DNA of 64,000 nucleotides from NCBI RefSeq assembly GCF_042660705.1, contig NZ_JBHSUQ010000002.1; one strand, 5' to 3'. Every line of letters begins with the position of its first letter. Position 1 is the first letter of the stretch. A model generated the notes under the pieces. It did not search any database. It was not told where the DNA came from and saw only the letters and a list, made by a program, of their open reading frames with translations. This document shows positions 17,150 to 26,941 of this stretch, piece by piece. The stretch comes from Undibacterium_A arcticum. GTDB lineage: Bacteria > Pseudomonadota > Gammaproteobacteria > Burkholderiales > Burkholderiaceae_D. The translations under genes and the position numbers were made by a program.

Positions 17150-20100
17150 ATGAGCACACCGCCGTCACCGATCTTGCCTGCCTACGCAGAACTACAGTGC
17201 GTTTCCAATTTCACGTTCCTGCGCGGGGCTTCCCATCCCGAAGAACTGGCTGCGCGCGCGGCCAGACTGGGTTATGCTGCACTGGCCATCACCGATGAAT
17301 GCTCGTTGGCAGGCGTCGTGCGGGCACATATCGAAGCCAAAAAACACGATTTGCACCTGATCATCGGCAGTCAATTCCTGCTCACGCCATCGGATGGCAG
17401 CATGCCATTTACGATCGTGCTGCTTGCCATGAACCGGGAAGGGTATGGCAATCTGTCGGAGCTGATCACGCTGGCCCGCACCCGGGTCGAGAAGGGCAGT
17501 TACCTGCTGCGGCCGGAAGACATCGCCGATCCTGACGAGGTAAACCTTCACTTGCAGGCGATGCCGGACTGCCTCGCCATGCTGACACCGGCTTACGGCA
17601 TCAGTCCAGAGGAGTTGGCAAAGCAGGCTAGCTGGCTGACCGTGACCATGCCGGGGCGTGCCCGGATGGCGCTGACCTTGCACTTGCGATCGCACGACGA
17701 GAAACACCGCGATGTCATCCTGGCAGTGGCCAAGCGCTACGGCCTGCCGGTGGTAGCTACAGGCGATGTCTGCATGCACGTCCGCTCCCGCAAGCCGCTG
17801 CAAGACACATTGACTGCCACCCGCCTCAGAAAACCGGTTTCTGCCTGCGGCTATCAGCTGGCCTCGAATGCCGAACAGCATCTGCGCGGTCGGATCCGGC
17901 TGGCCAATATCTACGATAAGGCTCCGCTGGCCGAGACGATACGAATAGCTAACCTCTGCACCTTCTCGCTCGACGAGCTGAAATATCAGTATCCGGAAGA
18001 GGTCGTACCCAAGGGCGAGACTGCGGCCAGCTACCTGCGCAAGGAAACCTATATCGGCGCCCATTGGCGCTTCCCAGTCGGCATTCCATCGAACGTACAG
18101 CAGCAGATCGAATACGAGCTGGCTCTGATCTCGGACATGGCCTATGAGTCGTACTTTCTGACCGTGCATGACATCGTGCGCTACGCCCGCCGCCAGCACA
18201 TCCTTTGCCAGGGGCGCGGATCGGCGGCGAACTCCACAGTCTGCTATTGCCTGGGCATTACCGAAGTCGATCCAGCACGGGGCAATCTGCTGTTCGAACG
18301 CTTCATCTCGAAGGAGCGCAATGAACCACCCGATATCGATGTCGATTTCGAGCATCAGCGCCGGGAAGAGGTCATCCAGTACATCTACAACAAGTACGGC
18401 CGGCTACGCGCCGCGCTCACCGGCGTGGTCAGCACCTATCGCCCGCGTAGTGTGTTGAGGGACGTGGGCAAAGCGCTGGGGGTGGATCTGGTCATCGTCG
18501 ACCAGATCGCCAAGTCGCATCGCTGGTGGGATGGCCAGGCCGGCCTGGCGCAGCGTTTTGTTGAAAACGGCATCGATCCGGAGTCGTTCATCGCGCGGCG
18601 CTGGGCAGAACTGGCGGAAAAGCTGATCGGCTTCCCGCGTCACATGTCTCAGCATCCGGGCGGCTTCGTGATCGCGCGCGGCAAATTATCCCGCCTGGTT
18701 CCCATCGAAAATGCCGCGATGCCGGACCGCAGCGTCGTGCAGTGGGACAAGGACGACCTCGATGCGATGGGATTGCTGAAAGTCGATATCCTGGCGCTGG
18801 GCATGCTGTCCTGTATCCGTCGGGCGCTGGATCTGGTGTCGGAGCAGCGCGGTGAGCGCTTTGAGCTGCAAGATATCCCTGCCGAGGATCCGGCCACCTA
18901 CGACATGATTTGCAATGCCGATACGGTTGGCGTGTTCCAGATCGAAAGCCGCGCGCAGATGACAATGCTGCCCCGGCTGCGGCCGCAGACCTTCTACGAC
19001 CTGGTGATCGAAGTCGCGATCATCCGTCCCGGCCCGATCCAGGGCGGGATGGTACATCCGTATCTACGCAGGCGGCAGGGCATCGATCCGGTCGACTATC
19101 CGAGCAAAGAGATGGAAGCGGTCTTGTCGCGCACCCTGGGCATTCCGATCTTCCAGGAACAGGTGATGCAAGTCGCGATGGTGGCCGCTGGATTCACGGC
19201 AGGTGAGGCAGATCGTTTGCGCCGTGCCATGGCTGCCTGGAAACGAAAAGGTGGACTCGAACAATTTGAAGACAAGCTGCGCGCGGGGATGGCCGAGCGC
19301 GGCTACACCGACGAGTTTGCCAAATCCATCATTGGACAGATCCGTGGCTTTGCCGAATATGGCTTCCCTGAAAGTCACTCGGCCAGCTTCGCATTGCTGG
19401 CCTATGCCAGCAGCTGGCTGAAATGCCACGAGCCGGCCGCATTCCTGACCGCGCTCTTAAATAGTCAGCCGATGGGCTTCTATTCGCCGTCACAGTTGGT
19501 TCAAGACGCCAGGCGTCACCGGATCGAGGTTCGACCCGTCGACGTCAACGTCAGCAATTGGGAGGCGGCGCTGGAGCACTCAGGTAGGAGCCAGCCGGCG
19601 GTTCGGCTGGGTCTGAATATGGTGAGCGGTCTGGAACGCGAAGCGGCGTGGCGCATAGAAGAGGCCAGAGCAATCCGCAGCTTTGCCAGTGCCACCGACT
19701 TGGCGGACCGGGCACAACTGAACCGGGGCGACCTGCAGGCGCTAGCCGCGGCCAATGCGCTGGAATCGCTGGCCGGCAATCGGCGCCAGGCCTTGTGGCA
19801 GGCCGTGACCAGCGCCCCTGACAAGGGATTGTTGCGACCAGCGACCGTGTATGAAGATGAGCTGCGAATGGAAGCCCCATCCGAAGCAGAAAACATCGTC
19901 GCCGATTATCGAACCGTGGGACTGACGCTAGGACGACATCCGGTCGCATTGTTGCGCAAGGCGCTGACCGCAAAACGGTTCTTGCCGGCCGAGATCTTGA
20001 ACTCGTTTGAAGATGGTCAGCTAGCACGCGGATGCGGGATAGTGACGGTACGGCAGCGGCCGGAGACGGCTAACGGAGTGATTTGTGACGCTGGAAGACG

Positions 20101-20297
20101 AGACAGGTCCGGTCAATGTGATCGTGTGGCCGAGCCTCGTGGAAAAACAGCGCAAAGAATTGCTGACTTCTTCGCTGTTGGGGGTGTACGGCAAGTGGCA
20201 ATGTCACAGTAACGTGCGGCATCTGGTTGCGATGCGGCTCGTGGATATGTCCGCATTACTTGGGGAGCTGGCTACGCATAGCCGAGATTTTGCTTAG
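17150..20297 (+). CDS. dnaE2: DnaE2, error-prone DNA polymerase III alpha subunit (C-terminal frameshift)
   Basis: About 1048 residues. The N-terminal PHP domain is visible (YAELQCVSNFTFLRGASHPEEL, ALAITDECSLAGVVRAH). The polymerase core includes GRGSAANS, PPDIDVDFEHQRREEVIQY, FPRHMSQHPGGFVI and VDILALGML, with the catalytic acids in the PDIDVD and VDILALG strands. Next come the beta-binding and OB-fold regions. Near 20085 a TTT run shifts the frame and the OB-fold end continues as VTLEDETGPVNVIVWPSLVE. Removing one T joins them. This is the catalytic subunit of the ImuA-ImuB-DnaE2 mutasome. The start ATG is preceded by GAGGAT. Confidence 0.9.
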
Positions 20298-20547
20298 AAA
20301 GGAGAATACTGATTACGATCACATCCGAATCCGATTAACCCACGTTTATCTATATAAATTGATACATAGTCGGTACGAGCTGCACCGCATCGGTCTGCTT
20401 TTGGACATCCGATAGCAGTTTCGATTCAAAATGACATATTTACGAGGAAATGAATCTAGACAACACGATTGCCGACAACTCGTTACCAGTGCAAAAGAAA
20501 ATACGCCCAATTTCAACAGCTACTAAGCCAAGCCTTTTAGAAACACT

Positions 20548-21720
20548 ATGAACGTACCACCTCGCCGCATCGCACATTTGGATATGGACGCATTTTACGC
20601 GTCGGTGGAATTATTACGCTATCCGGAATTACGCGGCGTACCAGTTGTCATCGGCGGTCGCCGCGAACACCAGCCAAAGGTTCTGACGGATGGGAGCCGG
20701 GAGTTCGCACGGCTACGGGACTACGTCGGACGGGGTGTCATTACTACTGCAACTTATGAAGCACGCGGTCTAGGCGTCGGCTCAGGCATGGGTCTCATGA
20801 AGGCAGCCAAATTAGCTCCCGACGCCTACCTACTACCAACGGACTTCGAATCCTACCGGCATTACTCAAGACTGTTTAAAGCCGCTGTGGCCTGTATTGC
20901 ACCCAAGATTGAAGACCGTGGCATTGACGAAATATACATCGACTTGAGCGAACTTCCTGGTGATACGATGGTTCTCGCCCAATGCATCAAACAAGCAGTG
21001 CACGATGCCACTGGACTTTCTTGCTCCATCGGTGTGACACCAAACAAATTATTATCAATTTGTTCGGACTTGGAAAAGCCGAACGGCCTGACTATTCTTG
21101 GTCTACCAGATATCCCGAGTCGAATCTGGCCATTGCCGGTCCGAAAAGTTAATGGTATCGGTCCTAAAATGACTGAAAAGCTCGCAACACTTGGTATAAC
21201 TACGATCGGAGAGCTGGCAAAAGCAGAACTCCCAATTCTGCAGGCGCATTTTGGTCGTAGCTCAGCCTGCTGGCTGAATGAGATTTCGCATGGTATCGAT
21301 AAGCGTGCGGTGATCACGAGTTCAGAACCTAGATCGATAAGCCGCGAAACAACCTTTGAGCGCGATCTTCATGCGCGGCACGACCGGGTCACACTGTCAG
21401 CAATATTCACGGATCTATGTGCTCGTTTAGCAGAAGATCTTAAGCGCAAGGGGTACCAAAGTCGCACCATTGGCATTAAGTTGCGATACGAAGATTTCCG
21501 TACAGTGACCCGCGACCTTACTCTGCCGGTGTCTACTGACGACGCCGATACCATTCGTCGCGCGGCCAGGGAATGCCTGCGACGCGTTCCTCTCGATCAG
21601 AAGTTGCGCTTGTTAGGCGTTCGAGCCGGCACACTATCCTTAGGAAGCGCCCAGAAAGAGGACGGCGGCGTATCACGTCAAGGCGAGTTGCCGCTTACGT
21701 TGCCGCAATGTTCAACATAA
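20548..21720 (+). CDS. dinB: Y-family DNA polymerase IV (DinB-like)
   Basis: 390 residues. Catalytic motifs are present: HLDMDAFYASVE near the start and RGIDEIYIDLSEL around residue 130, with the D-E pair intact but Gly in place of the usual Ser. A segment of about 30 residues (KVLTDGSREFARLRDYVGRG) sits between VVIGG and the YEAR motif, longer than in Escherichia coli Pol IV. Helix-hairpin-helix (VRKVNGIGPKMTEKL) and little-finger domains follow. Its base composition is more AT-rich than the adjoining dnaE2, suggesting separate acquisition. No LexA box is seen in the 250 bp upstream. Translesion synthesis role by family. Confidence 0.85.
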   Translation: MNVPPRRIAHLDMDAFYASVELLRYPELRGVPVVIGGRREHQPKVLTDGSREFARLRDYVGRGVITTATYEARGLGVGSGMGLMKAAKLAPDAYLLPTDFESYRHYSRLFKAAVACIAPKIEDRGIDEIYIDLSELPGDTMVLAQCIKQAVHDATGLSCSIGVTPNKLLSICSDLEKPNGLTILGLPDIPSRIWPLPVRKVNGIGPKMTEKLATLGITTIGELAKAELPILQAHFGRSSACWLNEISHGIDKRAVITSSEPRSISRETTFERDLHARHDRVTLSAIFTDLCARLAEDLKRKGYQSRTIGIKLRYEDFRTVTRDLTLPVSTDDADTIRRAARECLRRVPLDQKLRLLGVRAGTLSLGSAQKEDGGVSRQGELPLTLPQCST

Positions 21721-21778
21721 ATGAAGATTACACGGCTCAGCGCCTTCGAGGAAGCGGGAATGCAGATGCGCCCGCCCG

Positions 21779-21998
21779 TCAAGTCGATCTGTAGGTCTTG
21801 TACTGCCACCGATCGATCAACGCACGCAAATCGTCTTCACCAATGCGTGCCATGGCCTGGAGAATCGTATAATCCGATGCCAGGTCTGCCATTTCCCCGA
21901 AGAAGCCAGCGCTACGTACAGACGCGAGGATGGCACTTGCACGTTTGAGCCAGAACTGATTGCCGTTGAATTGCTGTTACAGCGCGATTTGCTTGCAT
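21779..21998 (-). CDS. Small hypothetical protein (frameshifted)
   Basis: ATG at 21998 follows a strong AGGAG. Dropping one A near 21980 joins MQANRAVQQFNGNQFWLKRA to ILASVRSAGFFGEMADLASDY and an end at DRWQYKTYRST, giving about 72 residues. Function unknown. It is preceded by a terminator for the gene to its right and then by a GC-rich structured leader of the kind shared by several genes in this island. Confidence 0.55.
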
Positions 21999-22020
21999 GA
22001 TTGCTCCTGGAAAGAAGCAA

Positions 22021-22051
22021 GGGCAATCTCCCGATCCGGAAGTGCCCCCGC
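22021..22051 (-). promoter_or_regulatory. Structured leader of the 21779-21998 gene
   Basis: On the minus strand it reads GCGGGGGCACTTCCGGATCG and continues GGAGATTGCCC, a GCGGGG-CA block followed by a hairpin. It matches the layout of the leaders at 22659, 23304 and 47737 but lacks their upstream conserved 24-mer. Confidence 0.4.
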
Positions 22052-22060
22052 ACATGGAAA

Positions 22061-22083
22061 AATAGCCCGACGAGCGGGCTATT
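22061..22083 (-). terminator. Rho-independent terminator of the glycine-zipper gene
   Basis: On the minus strand AATAGCCCG, a 5-base loop and CGGGCTATT, then TTT. It lies about 35 bp after the stop of the gene at 22119-22631. Confidence 0.8.
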
Positions 22084-22118
22084 GATTGAGTACGGCGTAA
22101 GCCGGTACCGATGAATGA

Positions 22119-22631
22119 CTATCGCGGCGAAACCGAGATAGAAACGCGAATCTGCTGGCCCGGATCGTAAGGCATCACAGTTGTATATGAATGGCCGTTG
22201 TAGTCGTAGGTCACCACATACCCGTTCATTCGACTGGTGACGTTGTTTTCCCAATGGCAGGAGCGCGAAGGCTCGCCATGGTATCCATTGCCACGGTTGT
22301 CGAGACGATCCCCAGTCATTGCACCGGCGATCGCACCTACAGCAGTCGCTACCGTACGGCCATTCCCGCCGCCGATCTGGTTGCCCAGGAGAGCGCCGGC
22401 AACGCCGCCGATAATGGATCCGCCCGCACTGCGGTCGGAACTGCCTTGATAGCTCACAGGTATGTTTGCAGAGTCGCAAACCTGTTGCTGTTGCACATAA
22501 CGCTCCTGGTTCGGGGTCACGTTGATAACGCGAGCGATATCATCGAAAGAAGCCGCGAATGAGGAAGCGAATGGCAGCACACTTGAAAACACGAGTGCGC
22601 CCAACTTGAGCAGATTGATGCGTACGTTCAT
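22119..22631 (-). CDS. Exported glycine-zipper (17 kDa antigen-like) protein
   Basis: 170 residues with a signal peptide (MNVRINLLKLGALVFSSVLP, ending SSFAA). A glycine-zipper 2TM segment follows: GGSIIGGVAGALLGNQIGGG and ATAVGAIAGAMTGDR. The C-terminal SCHWENNVTSRMNGYVVTYDYNG resembles the SlyB/17-kDa surface antigen group. Expected in the cell envelope. It has a good AGGAG site, a conserved structured leader (22659-22726) and its own terminator, so it is a single-gene unit. Confidence 0.8.
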   Translation of the reverse strand: MNVRINLLKLGALVFSSVLPFASSFAASFDDIARVINVTPNQERYVQQQQVCDSANIPVSYQGSSDRSAGGSIIGGVAGALLGNQIGGGNGRTVATAVGAIAGAMTGDRLDNRGNGYHGEPSRSCHWENNVTSRMNGYVVTYDYNGHSYTTVMPYDPGQQIRVSISVSPR

Positions 22632-22658
22632 TTGAAACTCCTGTATGAATGATCATGC

Positions 22659-22726
22659 GAGGAATTCCATCCCGTAACGGGAAAGATTCCCCGCGCGGGT
22701 GTGAAATGCTGATTGCTCAGCTGCTT
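22659..22726 (-). promoter_or_regulatory. Conserved structured leader, copy A
   Basis: Contains the exact 24-mer seen at 23341-23364 (plus strand GAAATGCTGATTGCTCAGCT then GCTT), followed on the minus strand by CCCGCGCGGGG and a CCCGTTACGGG hairpin, ending about 30 bp before the start codon of the glycine-zipper gene. See the finding on leaders. Confidence 0.6.
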
Positions 22727-22752
22727 ATTGCCGTGCGAGCACGGACAAAAAT

Positions 22753-22932
22753 TCAGTTTGCTGCTTGATCCAGTTGCGCCCTTGCTTCTTTGGCCAACAT
22801 CGCCAACTCAGACCAGTCTTCGCCACTAAGGTGCGACCGCGACGCATGCATCTGACTGGCGCGTTCGACCTTTTCGGTCATTCGCACCAACAAACGTTCG
22901 AGATCTTCGGCGTACTGCATTGCTGAGGCCAT
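22753..22932 (-). CDS. Small helical protein, 59 residues
   Basis: Starts MASAMQYAEDLERLLVRM and ends EARAQLDQAAN; entirely helical and charged. The frame is open further upstream (QLSLKATQTAM), overlapping the end of the 22956-23279 gene, so the true start could be earlier. It lies between that gene and the leader of the next. Unknown function; a phasin-like helical protein is one possibility, weakly held. Confidence 0.45.
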   Translation of the reverse strand: MASAMQYAEDLERLLVRMTEKVERASQMHASRSHLSGEDWSELAMLAKEARAQLDQAAN

Positions 22933-22955
22933 GGCCGTTTGCGTCGCCTTCAGGC

Positions 22956-23279
22956 TCAGTTGAGCGTATCCGCTGAGCTGACGATAGAGAACGCCTGATA
23001 GAAATTGATGGTCGCCAAGTCACCCTCGCTGTCATACACGAAGAATCGGCCATCATTATCAAACCGGCCTCGCTCGATTGCTGTCTCAGTGAAAGTCATC
23101 GAAAATTCGTGGTCATCGCCCCTCCAGGCTATGCGGACCACCTCATTGAAGGGTTCGCCCGTCCAGTCGGAGAGAGTCCAGGAATGGGGCAACATCGGCC
23201 CGAAATCAATGGAAACGGCCGTGGCGTGATTCAAACGAGCCAAAAACTCGATGGCGATAGGGTTCTGTGTAACCTGCAT
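22956..23279 (-). CDS. Hypothetical protein, 107 residues
   Basis: Starts MQVTQNPIAIEFLARLNHAT and has a preceding AAAGGAG. Contains WTLSDWTGEPFNEVVRIAWRG and GRFFVYDSEGD. No recognised domain. It carries a full copy of the conserved leader (23304-23364), which supports it as a real island gene. Confidence 0.6.
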   Translation of the reverse strand: MQVTQNPIAIEFLARLNHATAVSIDFGPMLPHSWTLSDWTGEPFNEVVRIAWRGDDHEFSMTFTETAIERGRFDNDGRFFVYDSEGDLATINFYQAFSIVSSADTLN

Positions 23280-23303
23280 GGGGACTCCTTTTACATATGA
23301 GAT

Positions 23304-23364
23304 GCGAGGAGCCCCATAGCGGGGTGCCCCGCGTGGGTTAGAAATGCTGATTGCTCAGCTGCTT
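23304..23364 (-). promoter_or_regulatory. Conserved structured leader, copy B
   Basis: Holds the same 24-mer as copy A (23341-23364), then on the minus strand CCCACGCGGGGCA and the hairpin CCCCGCTATGGGG, ending about 25 bp before the start codon at 23279. Confidence 0.6.
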
Positions 23365-23560
23365 TTCCGTGCACAGGCACTTAGAAAACTCTGGTCTATG
23401 ACTTACCGCATAGATCAGTATTTTCAAAAAAGCGGGTGAATTGGCTGAAAGCCGGCCGCATTGCTGAATGCGGCAATTGAATATGCTGATTTACGTCAGC
23501 TCGTACCACAATTTTGCAGGTGGCCGATGTTTCCGTCAAGCCAATTTAACCTTCCGTTGC

Positions 23561-25135
23561 CTACTTTTTCAGGGTCAGCAACGCGACGCTTACTCCGGTC
23601 CCGTCAAACTCGTCGCTATAGACCTCACTCCAGGTATGGCTCCAGCCTTCCACTAGCGTTTTGTTGCGCAAACCGGCCGGCAGAATCGCCACCAGCCGTC
23701 CCGATTCGCGCAGGATTGAGACTGCGTGCTTGACGTGCTCCCTCCCGCGGCCGTCCCCGTACGGCGGATTCATGCAGATCCGGTCAACTTTTTGAGCCGG
23801 CGCCCAGCTCAGGAAGTCCGCACAAATGGTTGCAAACCCCTTCCCTTCCAATACCTTGCAATGCAGCGGGGAGATTTCAATGCAGGTCGTGCGGTCAGGC
23901 GGTAGGAAAGCGGCAAGCGCTCCCAAGCCGGCGGATGGCTCCACGACCTGATCAGTATCGCCAATCTCGGCGAGATCGACCGCGAGAGCGGCTAGCTTTT
24001 CTTTTGTTGGGTAAAACTGATGCGATTTAGCCTCTGGCACAGTGCCGGTGCGCGTGATCTCATTAAGCGCGTCGCTGACTTCGTAATCGAACTTCCAGTC
24101 AAAAGCGCCACCCGGAACGCCGCCCAAATATTGCAGAACTAGGCTGGTCTCCTGATCGATCTTGAGGCCGTCCAGGAAGAACGACAGGCTTTTGGTATCC
24201 CGGTTGAATCGCCCCTTTTGAAGTTCGTGGATGACTTTGAATGACAGCAGATTCTGTTGCAGCGGGTAATCCTTGCGGGGTTTGGCCGGCTTTGCGCGTG
24301 AAGCCGGCGGGATGGCCATCGGGTGAAGCCAGGCGAGTACTTGATTGAGCCGCCACGCCATGTCAGGGTGAACCTCCATGTGCGCGGTCCCAACCTTGAA
24401 CAGTTTGACCCTGAACGCCCCGCCGTCGAAGCTATGCCAGACCCCGAACTTCGTCCGGTGATTCATTCGGTCAATTTCTTTATACGTCAGGTTTGACAGC
24501 GGCTCGTCGCGCCCCATGAATTTGGCAATCACGCAGCGCAAGTCGTGGATGTAATTGGTCACATCGTGGTTCGTCGTCCCATAGCAGCTGATCGCCCGAC
24601 TGATGATCATCCGCTTGCTAAAGCCTTGCGGCTGATTCGTGACGTGTGAACCTGACAGCGCACGGAAAATTCCGTCTACCTTTTGCGCGAAAAATTTTTC
24701 TCGCTGGGAGAGTAGCGCGGTCATTGTCTCCCTGACTGTTGCCGGCTCGTATTCCGGTGTGCTGTGGGTGCGGAGCTGTTCGTTCCATTCATTGCGATCC
24801 TTGGCCGGCATCACTTCCAGGATATTCGTCATGCTGATCGTCTTGGACCAGAATACGGCATCGAGCGCCTTGATCGCCGGCTCCTGTTCAAACACGCTTG
24901 GTAGCGAAAACCCATAAGCGCGATGGCCGATTACCGCGGCAGCGCTGAAATGTCGCATGGCGTGCTGTTCCTGTTGCGCAAACTCCGATATCCGAACGAT
25001 TGCCTCCCGCTCCTTGCGGTATTCAGAAAACAAGGCGTCCAATGGTGTATAGGCAGCGAGTTGATTGGAATTGGCTTCGAATGGGCCGGCATCGAGAATT
25101 TGCATGAATTGGCATGTGCCGCCGAAGGCTGGCAT
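23561..25135 (-). CDS. DUF4942 protein with N6-adenine methyltransferase domain
   Basis: 524 residues. The central region matches DUF4942 (HRTKFGVWHSFDGGAFRVKLFK, with FDWKFDYEVSDALNEI). The C-terminal third is an SAM-dependent methyltransferase: VVEPSAGLGALAAFLP (motif I) and ICMNPPYGDGRGREHV, with the NPPY catalytic motif of N6-adenine enzymes. Proteins of this kind are common on ICEs and plasmids and may protect them from restriction (inference). No partner endonuclease is adjacent. Start uncertain: ATG 25135 or 25105, neither with a good ribosome site. Confidence 0.8.
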   Translation of the reverse strand: MPAFGGTCQFMQILDAGPFEANSNQLAAYTPLDALFSEYRKEREAIVRISEFAQQEQHAMRHFSAAAVIGHRAYGFSLPSVFEQEPAIKALDAVFWSKTISMTNILEVMPAKDRNEWNEQLRTHSTPEYEPATVRETMTALLSQREKFFAQKVDGIFRALSGSHVTNQPQGFSKRMIISRAISCYGTTNHDVTNYIHDLRCVIAKFMGRDEPLSNLTYKEIDRMNHRTKFGVWHSFDGGAFRVKLFKVGTAHMEVHPDMAWRLNQVLAWLHPMAIPPASRAKPAKPRKDYPLQQNLLSFKVIHELQKGRFNRDTKSLSFFLDGLKIDQETSLVLQYLGGVPGGAFDWKFDYEVSDALNEITRTGTVPEAKSHQFYPTKEKLAALAVDLAEIGDTDQVVEPSAGLGALAAFLPPDRTTCIEISPLHCKVLEGKGFATICADFLSWAPAQKVDRICMNPPYGDGRGREHVKHAVSILRESGRLVAILPAGLRNKTLVEGWSHTWSEVYSDEFDGTGVSVALLTLKK

Positions 25136-25182
25136 GGTCGGTCGTTGTAGATGGGATCAGACTATCGCAAGAAGCCCGCCCG

Positions 25183-25409
25183 TCAAGGTGTGTGAGCGTC
25201 GCGATACAGCCGCACATCGATAGCTCCTGAATATGAAGGCCATATTGCTTTCGCCTCCTCTGCCGTCATCGATCGCTCAGACGACCCTATTCCCCTACGC
25301 ACCATTTTCCATCCGGCATTTCGGAGTGATATGTAATTGTTCCATCGTCATTGACATCAAGCCATTCTTCAGTATTACCATTCTCCCAATGGAAAATTGT
25401 GATAGACAT
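25183..25409 (-). CDS. Small hypothetical protein (frameshifted)
   Basis: ATG at 25409 follows GAGGAA. The first 40 residues (MSITIFHWENGNTEEWLDVN, then DGKWCVG) end at a stop near 25288; in the next frame RSMTAEEAKAIWPSY to YRDAHTP completes about 75 residues. The break lies in a GGGG run. No family recognised. Confidence 0.5.
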
Positions 25410-25542
25410 AGCTATTCCTCAATACCGTTTAAATGTCACTCTAGCGCTCAAGCGCACGATCGCGGCTCTTCCCAAGGTAAGCGTTCTCACAACGAAGATA
25501 AACACTAGCCAGGCAGCTTTCACATATTACTTGTCCCCCGCA

Positions 25543-26016
25543 TCAGACGCGGTGGTCGTAGATAAAACGGCGTACCTTGAGCGCCGTGATGCGCGAGCCG
25601 TCCGGATGCGCCGGGTTGATGAGAACGTTATCCTCCTCATTGATAATCACCGACGGAACTGCCAACAAGGCGGTTCTTCCAGACTTCAGCCAGTCCGAGC
25701 CACCTGTGCGCGACACCAGCCCTTCGGGGATCGCGTCCCAGCCCACCGGCGGCGGACGAACCATGATTTCGCGCGTAAGCCAGATGTCGTCAGGGACGTC
25801 GATGCGCACCAAATAACGGTTCCATGGCAGCTTGCCACCCTTGCCAAAGTGGGCCCGGGTCTCCCAGGCGGCCAGCGAGATCGATGTGGCCGCATAGGTC
25901 ACATGCTCGCCCGTATGGTTCCAGCGCGCTCCCTTGTGGGCCGCACCCTTGCCGGCCATGTCTTCGGCCGTCCACAGCGGCGTGTCAGAGGCCACGCGCC
26001 ACAGACTGACCGTCAC
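25543..26016 (-). CDS. RES-domain toxin, NAD+-degrading
   Basis: 157 residues of the RES family: LWRVASDTPLWTAEDMAGKG, the signature ARWNHTGEHVTYAATSISLA with its Arg and Glu, and WLKSGRTALLAVPSVI near the end. RES toxins consume NAD+ (phosphorolysis or hydrolysis) and arrest growth unless bound by their Xre antitoxin. Its ATG overlaps the antitoxin stop (ATGA), the classical order antitoxin then toxin. Confidence 0.9.
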   Translation of the reverse strand: MTVSLWRVASDTPLWTAEDMAGKGAAHKGARWNHTGEHVTYAATSISLAAWETRAHFGKGGKLPWNRYLVRIDVPDDIWLTREIMVRPPPVGWDAIPEGLVSRTGGSDWLKSGRTALLAVPSVIINEEDNVLINPAHPDGSRITALKVRRFIYDHRV

Positions 26017-26612
26017 GCTACGAGCCCGCCTCTCATGCGTTCGAGCACCTGTTCAACGACACGTTGCCCTTCGGGGTTGCGGAGCATCTCGGCAGGAGTC
26101 TTGCCGCCTAGCTCCGGAAGCTCCTCGTGCATCCATTGAGCAACCCAACCCTCCAGGTCGAAGTCTTTCATCTGCCCTGGGTCGCCGCTCTCATCGAGCA
26201 ACCTTCGTAGCGTGGCGACCACGCGTAAGTAGCCCATGATGCGGTGCCCCGCGGCATCTGGCAGCGGCTCTTTGGCGGCCTCTTTGCGTATGAAGGTCGT
26301 CTGCGACACCCCCGCGAGATTCATGATTGCTGTGGCGGACTCTCCAGTTGCACCTGCGATTATTTTCACGACATTGGTCGGGACGCCTGCTTCCACGGCG
26401 TCGAATAATACGACCCCGGTCGATTCACTCACGCGGATAACGAGATCGCGCAATTTGCGACGCAATTCCTTGTTATTCGTGCTCAATTTCGTCCGCAGTG
26501 TGGAGGTCCAAAAATCACGCCCCGCCGGTGCCGACGTGACCAGAAGGTCGGTTTCTGCGGCGCCCCCCACCTTAACCCTGGATCGGGCTCGTACTTCCTC
26601 TGTGGCGCTCAT
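26013..26612 (-). CDS. Xre/ParS-type antitoxin (DUF2384)
   Basis: 199 residues. The N-terminal half is a helical HTH region (TNVVKIIAGATGESATAIMNLAGVSQTTF). The C-terminal DUF2384 domain shows RIMGYLRVVATLRRLL, WVAQWMHEELPELGGKTPAEML and GQRVVEQVLERMRGG, the toxin-binding part. It neutralises the RES toxin encoded directly downstream and probably represses the operon through the inverted repeat at 26622-26651. The N-terminus is about 60 residues longer than in short family members. Confidence 0.9.
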   Translation of the reverse strand: MSATEEVRARSRVKVGGAAETDLLVTSAPAGRDFWTSTLRTKLSTNNKELRRKLRDLVIRVSESTGVVLFDAVEAGVPTNVVKIIAGATGESATAIMNLAGVSQTTFIRKEAAKEPLPDAAGHRIMGYLRVVATLRRLLDESGDPGQMKDFDLEGWVAQWMHEELPELGGKTPAEMLRNPEGQRVVEQVLERMRGGLVA

Positions 26613-26621
26613 AATATTATG

Positions 26622-26651
26622 CCATTTGGTTGGTTTGTATAAGTCAAATGG
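26622..26651 (-). promoter_or_regulatory. Inverted repeat, candidate operator of the RES-Xre operon
   Basis: CCATTTG at 26622-26628 and CAAATGG at 26645-26651, arms 7 bp, spaced 16 bp, starting 10 bp upstream of the antitoxin start codon. Position and symmetry suit autorepression by the Xre antitoxin; binding is inferred. Confidence 0.45.
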
Positions 26652-26941
26652 TATGTCATAAGGGTCGGTTGTTCAAGGACATTTTTACATGACAAAATAA
26701 CCATTCTTTAGCAACCGCCGGCATGTTGAACTGGTTTCGGGTGTCTGCGCCGCGCATGAATCGGATGGGTCGTGTGGGATTCTCCTCCCGCCCCTTAGCT
26801 GACTTCCGATAGAGTTATTTCAGCAGCCTGTTAGGCCACGATTGGCATCCTGTAAGGAATCACATTAGACTGGGTTATGGATGCCCGCAATGACAGGACT
26901 CGTCCTCCGCTCTCACAGTATCAAAAGAAACGGAATTTTTC

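Noticed and set aside
17192..18355. 387-codon open frame antisense to dnaE2
   Set aside because: It mirrors dnaE2 codon usage, has no ribosome site, and dnaE2 motifs on the other strand are unmistakable.
21970..21985. CTG...CAG near 21973, a possible LexA site
   Set aside because: Spacing between CTG and CAG is 3 rather than 10, so it is not a LexA box; it falls in the coding sequence of a small gene.
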